64,000 nucleotides of DNA from an uncultured Porphyromonadaceae bacterium (GTDB lineage Bacteria; Bacteroidota; Bacteroidia; Bacteroidales; Muribaculaceae), in contig CAMWMD010000006.1 of the NCBI GenBank assembly GCA_947175265.1, positions 1 through 64,000 of the forward strand. Reading direction: 5' to 3'. The position numbers and the translations under genes are program-made. This document shows, in pieces, positions 34,248-42,200 of the stretch; positions within the stretch are counted from its first letter, which is position 1, and each line of letters begins with the position of its first letter. The notes beneath the pieces were generated by a model. It was not told where the DNA came from and made no database searches. It was given only the letters and a program-made list of their open reading frames with translations.

Positions 34248-35387
34248 ATGTTTTCAGAAATATTGAAAGGATATGACTGGGAAACGACTACCCGTCAGAT
34301 TCAGAATAAGAGTGAGGCAGATGTAAGGAGGGCGTTGGCCAAAGAGAAATTGAGTATCGACGACTTCATGGCTCTCGTCTCTCCTGCCGCCGCACCGTTT
34401 CTGGAGGAGATGGCTGTAAAAAGTCAAAGGGTGACAAGACGGAGATTCGGTAAAACCATCTCCATGTTCATCCCCCTTTACATCACCAATTCCTGCTTGA
34501 ACGGTTGCGTCTATTGCGGTTTCAATCATAAGAATAAGTTCCGGAGGGTAATTCTCACCCCCGCCCAAATAGAGGAGGAATGCAAGGCGATAAAGGAATT
34601 GGGGCCTTTTGAGAATCTCCTCATAGTGACGGGTGAGAATCCTAAAGCCGCCGGAGTGGATTACATTGAAAGCGCATTAAAGGTCTGCCGTAAATATTTC
34701 TCAAATCTTACAATTGAGGTGATGCCTCTATCATCTGAAGAATATTTCAGACTCCGTCATTCGGGACTCAACGGTGTGGTTTGTTTTCAGGAAACCTACA
34801 ACCGGGAGAAATACAAGACATATCACCCGACCGGTATGAAAAGCGATTTTGAATGGAGGGTCAACGGTTTCGACCGAATGGGTTTGGCCGGAGTGCACAA
34901 GATCGGTATGGGCGTGCTGATAGGGCTTGAGGATTGGCGCACAGACGTGACCATGATGGCGATACATCTCGACTATCTGAAAAAACGGTATTGGAAGACA
35001 CGCTATTCGGTCAACTTCCCCCGCATGCGCCCTTCAGAATCGGGCTTCCCTCCAAATGTTGTAATGACAGACCGGGAACTTGCGCAACTTACGTTCGCTT
35101 TCCGTCTTTTTGATCCCGATGTAGACATATCCTATTCCACCAGGGAGAATCATGTTTTCCGCAACAATATGGCTACTCTGGGGGTAACTACCATGAGCGC
35201 GGGGTCAAAGACTGAGCCCGGGGGGTATTCGGTTGCTGACGGTTCATTGCAGCAGTTTGCTGTAAGCGACTCCTCCTCTCCGGAAAAAGTGGCCTCCGAT
35301 CTGCGTAAAATCGGTCTGCAACCTGTATGGAAAGATTGGGATGAGGCTTTCAACAATAATTATTTAGAGAGATATGAAAGTCAATGA
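34248..35387 (+). CDS. thiH: 2-iminoacetate synthase ThiH
   Basis: This 379-residue radical SAM enzyme splits tyrosine to make dehydroglycine for ThiG. The 4Fe-4S motif is C-x3-C-x2-C in NSCLNGCVYCGF, followed by HKNKFRRVILT and the VTGENPKAAGVDYIE SAM region. ThiH is the anaerobic route, which fits a gut anaerobe; aerobes use ThiO instead. The gene overlaps thiF by 14 bp. Confidence 0.96.
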   Translation: MFSEILKGYDWETTTRQIQNKSEADVRRALAKEKLSIDDFMALVSPAAAPFLEEMAVKSQRVTRRRFGKTISMFIPLYITNSCLNGCVYCGFNHKNKFRRVILTPAQIEEECKAIKELGPFENLLIVTGENPKAAGVDYIESALKVCRKYFSNLTIEVMPLSSEEYFRLRHSGLNGVVCFQETYNREKYKTYHPTGMKSDFEWRVNGFDRMGLAGVHKIGMGVLIGLEDWRTDVTMMAIHLDYLKKRYWKTRYSVNFPRMRPSESGFPPNVVMTDRELAQLTFAFRLFDPDVDISYSTRENHVFRNNMATLGVTTMSAGSKTEPGGYSVADGSLQQFAVSDSSSPEKVASDLRKIGLQPVWKDWDEAFNNNYLERYESQ

Positions 35388-36075
35388 TAGATATTCCAGG
35401 CAAAAGATTATGCCGGAAATCGGGGAAGCGGGGCAAGAGAGGCTGAGGAAAAGCACCGTCCTGATAGTCGGTGCGGGTGGACTCGGTTCGCCGGTCAGTC
35501 TGTATCTTTCCGCCGCAGGAGTCGGTAAACTGATGATTGCAGATCACGATTCCGTAAATATCAGCAATCTTAACCGACAGATACTCTATACAACCTCCGA
35601 CATCGGAAGAGGGAAAACAGAATGTGCAGTTGAACGACTGAGGGGATTGAATCCTGAAATAGAGATAATCGCCTTGCCGGAAGGGCTTAACGACGACAAT
35701 GCGGCCTCACTGATTGCGGCTGCCGATATTGTAGTGGACTGCACAGACAACTTCCCGGCACGCCTTCTCATCGACAGAGTATGCAGGGAGACCGGCACAC
35801 CATGGATTTTCGGTGCAGTGGAAGGATTCTGCGGACAAATAGCCTTTTTCAACGGAGCGGGAGAAACCGGACTCACCGACCTGTTCGCAGATTTGGATAG
35901 TCAGGAGACAGGTGATACAGTCCCAATCGGCGTAGTGGGTGCGACACCGGGCGTAGTGGGGTCAATTCAGGCATCGGTGTGCATCAAATATCTCCTCGGT
36001 CTCCCCCATTTGCCGGAGGGGAGGCTTTCAATAATAGATTTAAATAACTTATCAATCCAAAATATTGATTTCTGA
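35374..36075 (+). CDS. thiF: ThiF-like adenylyltransferase without zinc cysteines
   Basis: The 233-residue E1-like protein adenylates the ThiS C-terminus. It has VLIVGAGGLGSPVSLYLSAAG, ADHDSVNISNLNRQ and DCTDNFPARLLID, the ATP and adenylation site of the MoeB/ThiF family. The CxxC pairs that bind zinc and the conserved cysteine that takes part in sulfur transfer in E. coli ThiF are absent: the segment before GVVGATPGVVGS has threonine and valine. It is thus a short form that may rely on another sulfur donor. Confidence 0.88.
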   Translation: MKVNDRYSRQKIMPEIGEAGQERLRKSTVLIVGAGGLGSPVSLYLSAAGVGKLMIADHDSVNISNLNRQILYTTSDIGRGKTECAVERLRGLNPEIEIIALPEGLNDDNAASLIAAADIVVDCTDNFPARLLIDRVCRETGTPWIFGAVEGFCGQIAFFNGAGETGLTDLFADLDSQETGDTVPIGVVGATPGVVGSIQASVCIKYLLGLPHLPEGRLSIIDLNNLSIQNIDF

Positions 36076-36080
36076 TAATT

Positions 36081-36728
36081 ATGGAAAAAAATGAAAAATG
36101 GTCAGAAACGGCATGGAAAGCTGCCGAACCCATATACAAAGCAATCCTTGAATTGCCCTTCATCAAACAACTTACCGACGGCACTCTTGACAGTGGCATC
36201 TTCGAGCGTTACATACGTCAGGACAGCCTCTATATAAACGTCTACAGCAAAGTGCTGGCAGATATCGCCTCCCGTCTTCCCGTGACGGAGATGACCGAGG
36301 CATTCCTTGGTTTCGCTCTTGAGGGGACTGCGGCTGAACGCTCACTCCATTCACAGTTTATCGAGGCGCAAGCCACGGGTATGTCTCCTGCGTGCAGGTT
36401 CTATACCACGGTTCTTCAGGCTCAAAGCCTCTCACCTGTGGAGGTTGAGGCGGCGGCAGTGCTACCCTGCTTCTGGGTCTACCTTAAGGTAGGACTTGAA
36501 ATAGCGGCTAAGGCTGATGAATCCAATCCCTATCACGAGTGGATAGCCATGTATTCCCAACCGGAATTTGCAAAATCCACCGAGAGGGCCATAGCAATCT
36601 GTGACGCGCTCGCCGAAAGGGGAACAGATGAAATAAGGAAGAGAATGACAGATATATTTGTGGAATGCACAAGACTCGAATGGCTCTTCTGGCACTCCGC
36701 ATATATCGACCTTAAATGGGAAATATGA
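36081..36728 (+). CDS. tenA: TenA-type aminopyrimidine aminohydrolase (thiaminase II)
   Basis: The 215-residue helical protein has [17 protein letters not shown] with the substrate-binding aspartate, [11 protein letters not shown] with the catalytic cysteine (about residue 133), and [10 protein letters not shown] with a conserved C-terminal glutamate. TenA recovers HMP pyrimidine from damaged thiamin by removing its amino group. Lying between thiF and thiD, it supplies pyrimidine in an operon that has no thiC. It overlaps thiD by 4 bp. Confidence 0.92.
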   Translation: MEKNEKWSETAWKAAEPIYKAILELPFIKQLTDGTLDSGIFERYIRQDSLYINVYSKVLADIASRLPVTEMTEAFLGFALEGTAAERSLHSQFIEAQATGMSPACRFYTTVLQAQSLSPVEVEAAAVLPCFWVYLKVGLEIAAKADESNPYHEWIAMYSQPEFAKSTERAIAICDALAERGTDEIRKRMTDIFVECTRLEWLFWHSAYIDLKWEI

Positions 36729-37549
36729 TGAATACCCTTCCTAAAGCCCTCACCATCGCTGGCTCCGACCCCTCAGGAGGGGCCGGAGTACAGGCCGACC
36801 TCAAGACTTTCTCCGCTTTGGGAGTCTACGGCACCACGGCAATCGCCGCCCTCGTAGATGAAAACACCTTAGGGGTCTACGACATACATCCTGTGCCCGT
36901 AAGGTTCGTGCAGGGTCAGATACGTTCAGTCTTATCCGATGTCGGCACAGATGCCATAAAAATCGGTATGCTGCATGATTCTCCTCTAATAGAAGGTGTG
37001 GTAAGCGTATTAAAGGAGTATCCCGATATACATAATATTGTGGTTGACCCGGTGATGGTAGCCACTTCCGGCGACCCACTGCTGGAGAAAGATGCTGTAG
37101 AGACATTAAGGAGTGTCTTGATTCCCTGCGCCCGCATCATCACGCCTAATATACCGGAGGCATCGCTTTTATTGGGGGAAAGCATCGACTCTCAGAATCA
37201 ACTTGAGGAAGCGGCAGTAAGGTTATCCCGTATGTATGGAAGCAATCAAGTTTCCGTATTGCTGAAAGCCGGTCATCTTGACGATGAACGTCTGATTGAC
37301 ATCTTTTATAATGCAGAGTCGGGCAACATCATCCGTCTTGAATCCAAAAGAATCAAAACGGAGAACACACACGGCACCGGTTGTACGCTCTCATCGGCAG
37401 TAGCGGCAGGGCTTGCAAAAGGTATGAACCTTGACAATGCGGTAATATCTGCCAAGGAATACCTGACAGGTGCCCTTACCTCGGGAGCCACTCTGAGTAT
37501 CGGGAAAGGGCACGGACCCGTGCATCATTTCTTCTCGCTATGGTCATGA
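36725..37549 (+). CDS. thiD: HMP/HMP-phosphate kinase ThiD
   Basis: This 274-residue ribokinase-fold enzyme phosphorylates HMP twice to give the substrate of Thi[21 protein letters not shown] begins the protein, [13 protein letters not shown] and NIPEASLL are typical, and [19 protein letters not shown] is the anion-hole/ATP motif. The ATG at 36725 is in the ATGA overlap with tenA; 36716 and 36728 are alternatives. A terminator follows and ends the operon. Confidence 0.95.
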   Translation: MMNTLPKALTIAGSDPSGGAGVQADLKTFSALGVYGTTAIAALVDENTLGVYDIHPVPVRFVQGQIRSVLSDVGTDAIKIGMLHDSPLIEGVVSVLKEYPDIHNIVVDPVMVATSGDPLLEKDAVETLRSVLIPCARIITPNIPEASLLLGESIDSQNQLEEAAVRLSRMYGSNQVSVLLKAGHLDDERLIDIFYNAESGNIIRLESKRIKTENTHGTGCTLSSAVAAGLAKGMNLDNAVISAKEYLTGALTSGATLSIGKGHGPVHHFFSLWS

Positions 37550-37567
37550 CCATCCATAATGCACTCT

Positions 37568-37604
37568 AAAGACCGGTGGCTCTATGTAGTGTCGCCGGTC
37601 TTTT
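37568..37604 (+). terminator. Rho-independent terminator of the thi operon
   Basis: AAAGACCGG (37568-37576) pairs with CCGGTCTTT (37595-37603) and runs into a T-tract. Confidence 0.85.
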
Positions 37605-37608
37605 CAAA

Positions 37609-37639
37609 TTTGCAGCCACCACATTTTTTATTAAATTTG
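37609..37639 (+). promoter_or_regulatory. Bacteroidota promoter for the SDR-like gene
   Basis: TTTG (37609-37612) and TAAATTTG (37632-37639) are 19 nt apart, directly after the thi terminator and about 70 bp before the next start. Confidence 0.7.
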
Positions 37640-37706
37640 CATCCGGCAATGTTGACACTGATGTGTAACTATTGATTATCATGTGCAACACAAATGAACT
37701 CAAATT

Positions 37707-38345
37707 ATGGCAGACAATTATCTTGAACGAAAAATGGAAGACCTGAAAAACGGCCGTCTTAGTCAAGGATATTCCCGACCGGCAGGGGGTCCTAAGAAGG
37801 GATACATACGTTTTCCGATGCCCTCGCGACGTGTTCTTGTAATCGGCGGGACGATAGAGCCGGCTCTGTCGGTAGCGCGAGCCTTCCTTAAATCCGACTG
37901 CAAAGTGGCAGTTCTTGACAAGGGAGGTGCTATCGGCGACAATCTTGCATCGAACGAAGGTATGCGGTTCATTGCGGGAAATCCTAATGATGTGGAGAGT
38001 ATATGCAAGGCATTCGAAAATATCATCTCTGCCTGGAGGGGTATTGACATAGTCATCACACCCTATAAATATGCTTTATTGGTGAGAAAATTATTTACCG
38101 CCTATAAGGAGGCATATAAGATTCCATCCGATTACGGAGGTCGCATAATCATTCTATCATCCGAAAGCATCCCCTTGGAGAAGGTAGATTCAGAACAATT
38201 AAAAGAATGGAGAATCACAGTCAACAATATTGTATGCACCGGGAATGGAGAGGCTGAGAGTGTGGCTTCAATCGCATTGTTCCTTTCCTCTACGGTGTGT
38301 GGCGACGTTTCCCTCTCTACCATTCTTACACATCATCCGCTTTAA
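37707..38345 (+). CDS. SDR-fold protein without the catalytic YxxxK
   Basis: The 212-residue protein has a 40-residue polar N-terminal tail, then VLVIGGTIEPALSVARAF and KVAVLDKGG, a Rossmann nucleotide-binding pattern, with DIVITP and GGRIIILSSES strands as in short-chain dehydrogenases, and a C-terminal SIALFLSSTVCGDVSL that fits the SDR end. The YxxxK pair is missing and the glycine-rich loop is altered, so it is probably not an active dehydrogenase. It is transcribed from its own promoter. Function unknown. Confidence 0.7.
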   Translation: MADNYLERKMEDLKNGRLSQGYSRPAGGPKKGYIRFPMPSRRVLVIGGTIEPALSVARAFLKSDCKVAVLDKGGAIGDNLASNEGMRFIAGNPNDVESICKAFENIISAWRGIDIVITPYKYALLVRKLFTAYKEAYKIPSDYGGRIIILSSESIPLEKVDSEQLKEWRITVNNIVCTGNGEAESVASIALFLSSTVCGDVSLSTILTHHPL

Positions 38346-38373
38346 TTCCGCTCCCCCTTAGAGAACAAATTGC

Positions 38374-39105
38374 CTACTCGTCAAGCAGTGTTATGCAGGT
38401 CATCAGGCGTTCATCCGGAGCTCCGTCTCTCCTGTAACTCGGGAACATATATTCCCCCTCCTCATTTACGGATTGCAACGTGCAGAACTCTGAAGGCTTA
38501 ATGTTTTCATCCCTCACTCCTCTTCGCCTCAAGCGCTTGATATTCACACCCTGAAGATCAATATGCGGTTTTCCCTCCGCGCCCCCCGGCCATGTCACAT
38601 AATCAGTGAATCCGGCTTCAATGAAACGGCCGGCAAGTTCACTGTCGACCTCATAGTTACCACTGCTTATCGAAGGGCCGAACGCCACCTTGAGTCCTGA
38701 AAGGTCCGCTCCCCTATCCTCAAGCAGATCAAGCGTCCTGTCGAGGATACCACCGAGGGTACCTTTCCAACCGGCATGAATTGCGGCAACACCATTCACA
38801 TCCTCGGCATAGAGGAGAATCGGCACACAGTCCGCAGTCCTGACCCCTATAGTCACACCGTTTACAAACGTTACCAAAGCATCGGTATCATCATAAACAG
38901 AATCTCCGACACCATCCACCACCCTCACATTTAGAGAATGTGTCTGTACGGGTGTCGTGGCCAGAGTGTCGAAAAAATCGGGGATATCCTTCCCCTTTCT
39001 GACGCCACGACCGCGACATACAAGAACGGCTCCCTTGACATGCTCGCCGTCCATTATCGTGTAAACATTTGTCGTTATACTTTCCTGCGCTTTTGCCATA
39101 TTCAT
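38374..39105 (-). CDS. pgeF: Laccase-domain protein PgeF (YfiH, purine nucleoside/peptidoglycan editing)
   Basis: The 243-residue CNF1/YfiH-fold protein has RTADCVPILLYAED with the zinc cysteine, AAIHAGWKGTLGGILDRTLDLL with a zinc histidine, and FGPSISSGNYEVD. Family members release purine bases from nucleosides and edit wrongly inserted L-serine in peptidoglycan precursors. ATG at 39105 or 39099 is used. It has its own promoter at 39154-39184. Confidence 0.88.
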   Translation of the reverse strand: MNMAKAQESITTNVYTIMDGEHVKGAVLVCRGRGVRKGKDIPDFFDTLATTPVQTHSLNVRVVDGVGDSVYDDTDALVTFVNGVTIGVRTADCVPILLYAEDVNGVAAIHAGWKGTLGGILDRTLDLLEDRGADLSGLKVAFGPSISSGNYEVDSELAGRFIEAGFTDYVTWPGGAEGKPHIDLQGVNIKRLRRRGVRDENIKPSEFCTLQSVNEEGEYMFPSYRRDGAPDERLMTCITLLDE

Positions 39106-39153
39106 TGTTTATGAAGATGCGGTAATCGAATTCTCCTTCCAAATCCCACGGCG

Positions 39154-39184
39154 CAAATTTACACATAATTCTCCGAGTAGCAAA
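39154..39184 (-). promoter_or_regulatory. Promoter of pgeF
   Basis: On the minus strand TTTG (39184-39181) and TAAATTTG (39161-39154) are 19 nt apart. The -33 box overlaps the T-run of the C10-peptidase terminator. Confidence 0.65.
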
Positions 39185-39221
39185 AAAAGAGAGGCGCGAC
39201 CCTCAACGGGCCACGCCTCGG
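39182..39221 (-). terminator. Terminator after the C10 peptidase gene
   Basis: GAGGCG near 39191 pairs with CGCCTC near 39214, and on the minus strand a seven-T run follows. It ends the C10 peptidase transcript just before pgeF. Confidence 0.75.
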
Positions 39222-39247
39222 CATTTCATATAATCAGTACTTTCAGT

Positions 39248-42200
39248 TTAGAATACCATCTTTGTTCCGCAGATGATGTACATACCTTTCTCCAACTCGA
39301 TAACATTTCTACCGGCGGAGAGGGCGATTGACTTAACCATCTTGCCATCTATTGAGTAGACGTTCTCAACTTTGGCAGCGGGAGCGTAGATTACCCATTC
39401 GTTACCCTCTTTTGCCACCTTCACTGAGGATACTGCCTCAACATTGTCGATTGCTGACTGGTGACCGTTCTCGGGGAGAGAGATCTCAACAGGAGCGGAA
39501 GCGAAGAGTTGGAAGGGAGCCACCTCTACAGTGTCGGCATCTGCATCCACACCCTCGAAGGCTGTATTGTCATTGTTGAGGAGGTAAACCTCGTCAGCCT
39601 TCATCTCCTTTGCAGAGTAGGAAGCGTTGATGCTGAACTTGCTCCCCTTTGCTGAAACCATCTCAGGATTTACGTTTACAGTGCCGGAGGTTGTAGTGAA
39701 GATGATCTTTCCATCCTCGGGTGAGCAGAAGAGATAGGGTTTGTTGGCCACTATTTCCATTGCGCCTGTGAGTTCGTCGTCATTCTCATTGAGAGTGTAT
39801 GCCATGCAACCGTCAAGAGTCTTAACCTTACCGTTGATGAGGGGGAGTTCAGCACCGTTCTCATCCGTGATGGTCTCAACATTGAAGGGAACCACGATTC
39901 CTTTCCAGTCGCCACCTTCGATTTCCATGCTTACTGTAGCGCCATCCTCAAGAGTGAAGGGATAAGGGATTGCAAGAGCGTGAGTGTCGGTGAAGACTAT
40001 CGGGCGGAATGCCTTGTAGACTCTTCCTTCGATTTCAGCCACAGAGCCATCAGCGAGAGTAGTAGTCACCATTCCTTTGCTTACGAAGAGATAGTTGGCT
40101 TTCGCTGCGGGAGCCTCAACACCTTCGTCAACTACTATCACACAGTTGGGATTGAGACCATCGAAAGCGTGGGAGTCAAATTCGTCGCCTGCTCTTGTGT
40201 TCATTGATGCGTTGCCGTCAGCGAGAAGGGTGATGCTTGTAAGGTTGTCGCAACCCTCGAAGGCATTCGCACCAATGTAGTTGACGCCTGTCAATGTAAG
40301 GCTTTCAAGTGAAGAGCAGTTCTTGAACGCACCTTCCTCGATTGAGTTTACAGAGGCGGGGATTGCCACAGAGGTAAGGTTGGTGCAACCGTTGAACATA
40401 TCCTTGCTGATCTGAGATACCTCGGGAAGGATTACAGTCGTGATGCTTTCCATTCCGGCGAGAGCACCTTCAGGGAGGTCACCTTCCACTTTGGAGAGGT
40501 CGAGAGTCTCGGCATTCGGGAAGCACTCCTTAACCATTGCGAGAGTCTCAGAAGTCAACTCACCTTTCAGAGCGACGTTCTCTGTGTCGGCAGTCTCCTC
40601 AGAGTTGATAGCCGCGATCTGGTCATTGTTCAGTACCGCATTCTCAACAGGTGTTGCGAAGAGGTTGATCTTGCAGTTGCTGTCCACCACATTTACGGTG
40701 TAGTATCCGTCGTTGTCAGGGATAAGTTCCTCAAGACCGTTCATCACGTGCTTTTCAAGTTCGGCAGAATTTTCACCGTCAAGATCCACACGGAATTTCA
40801 CTGTGCTGTTTTCAGCGAGACCTTCGATTACGGGAGCGAGGGGGTTGCTCTGGTTGAGTGTCACCTCACCGTCGGCTTCCGGAGAATTCACCTTGAACAT
40901 AGGAGAAGTAGATTCGAACTCTACATTGAGGAGATATACCACTTCGATGTTGTGGTCGCCGCTTGCCTCGGGATTAACAGCCGGGTTATGGAATGTCACA
41001 GCGTAAGTGCCGTCAGCGTCAGGAGTAAGTTTCACACCGTTGTCATAGACCATGCTCTTGATTTCGGGATGAGCGAGGGCAAGTTTACCTTTCACTGTGA
41101 TAGTCTCGCTCTTCACATCCTCACCGAGGAATGCGGCCGCTTTCTTCACGTCAAAGTCAGGATCAGTGATCTTACAGCGGGTGGGGTCGTAGTTCAAAGC
41201 AAACACCGGAACTTCAGAAACGATGTTGTATCCGAGTTTCTGCCAAGGGTTACCGTAATCCATCTGGCTGTAAGGAGTCTTGTAGACGCTGAGGTATTTC
41301 TCCGGAACTACGATTGTGATTCTTGAAGCGTCGTAAACATCGCCTACCTTGTGGCCGAGGTTGTAGGCCGGTTCATCAAGAACCAAATCAGTTATCGTCA
41401 CCATGGGATTGAAGTGGCTTACCACGAGACGTCCGTTTGCAGTGGCGAGGTCACCGGGGATGTAGATTGTAGTCAGAGATACACAACCGTCGAATGCCGC
41501 CGCGCCGATGGAGTAACCGTATTTGGGAGAACCGGAGGCATACTGGCCAACCACTACCCTGTTTGAAGAGAGGCTTTCCGGAAGGCGGATCTCTTTAAGT
41601 CTCTCACAATTTCTGAAAGCAGCCTCACCGATGCGAGTCACACTGTTCGGAAGAAGAATCTCTTCCACAACCGGCATTGTCTGTCCGATACCGCTGCTCT
41701 TATAGAACATCTCTGAAGGAATCATATCCTCCTTGTAATCACCGTTGGTGGGGTCTGCCACTATCTTGAGGCCTGTGAGATCAAGTTTCTTAACAGTCTT
41801 CTGAGCGAAAACCTGACGGAATGCGTTGCCTAAATCGGAAGCGTAAGTCTCGCCTGTCACAACCACGTTAGGCCGGATGCTCTGTTCTGTAACTGCCTTG
41901 TAGAGTTCGCCGGGAGCCACGTTATAGACCATTACGCCACTCTCCTTGGGATCATAGACCTTGATGTCGAAGTTAATATCCTCGTTCACTACGAATGTGT
42001 AGTTGACCACGGCAGCCTCTTTAACCACTATCTCATTGTTGGCGATGAGATCTATGCGCTTTGTGGAGGAGTTGGGAGAAATCTTCAGGGTGATGTCCTG
42101 ACCCTTGATCGCTGTAGAAACCGCGCCTGTCACTGTCACACCTGCCACTTCGGGGATATTGATGTTGAATATCTGGTTGCTGTTGTTGAGAGCGGGGAGA

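Noticed and set aside
40748..41326. 192-codon plus-strand frame within the C10 peptidase gene
   Set aside because: Antisense shadow in a region coding for conserved modules on the other strand.
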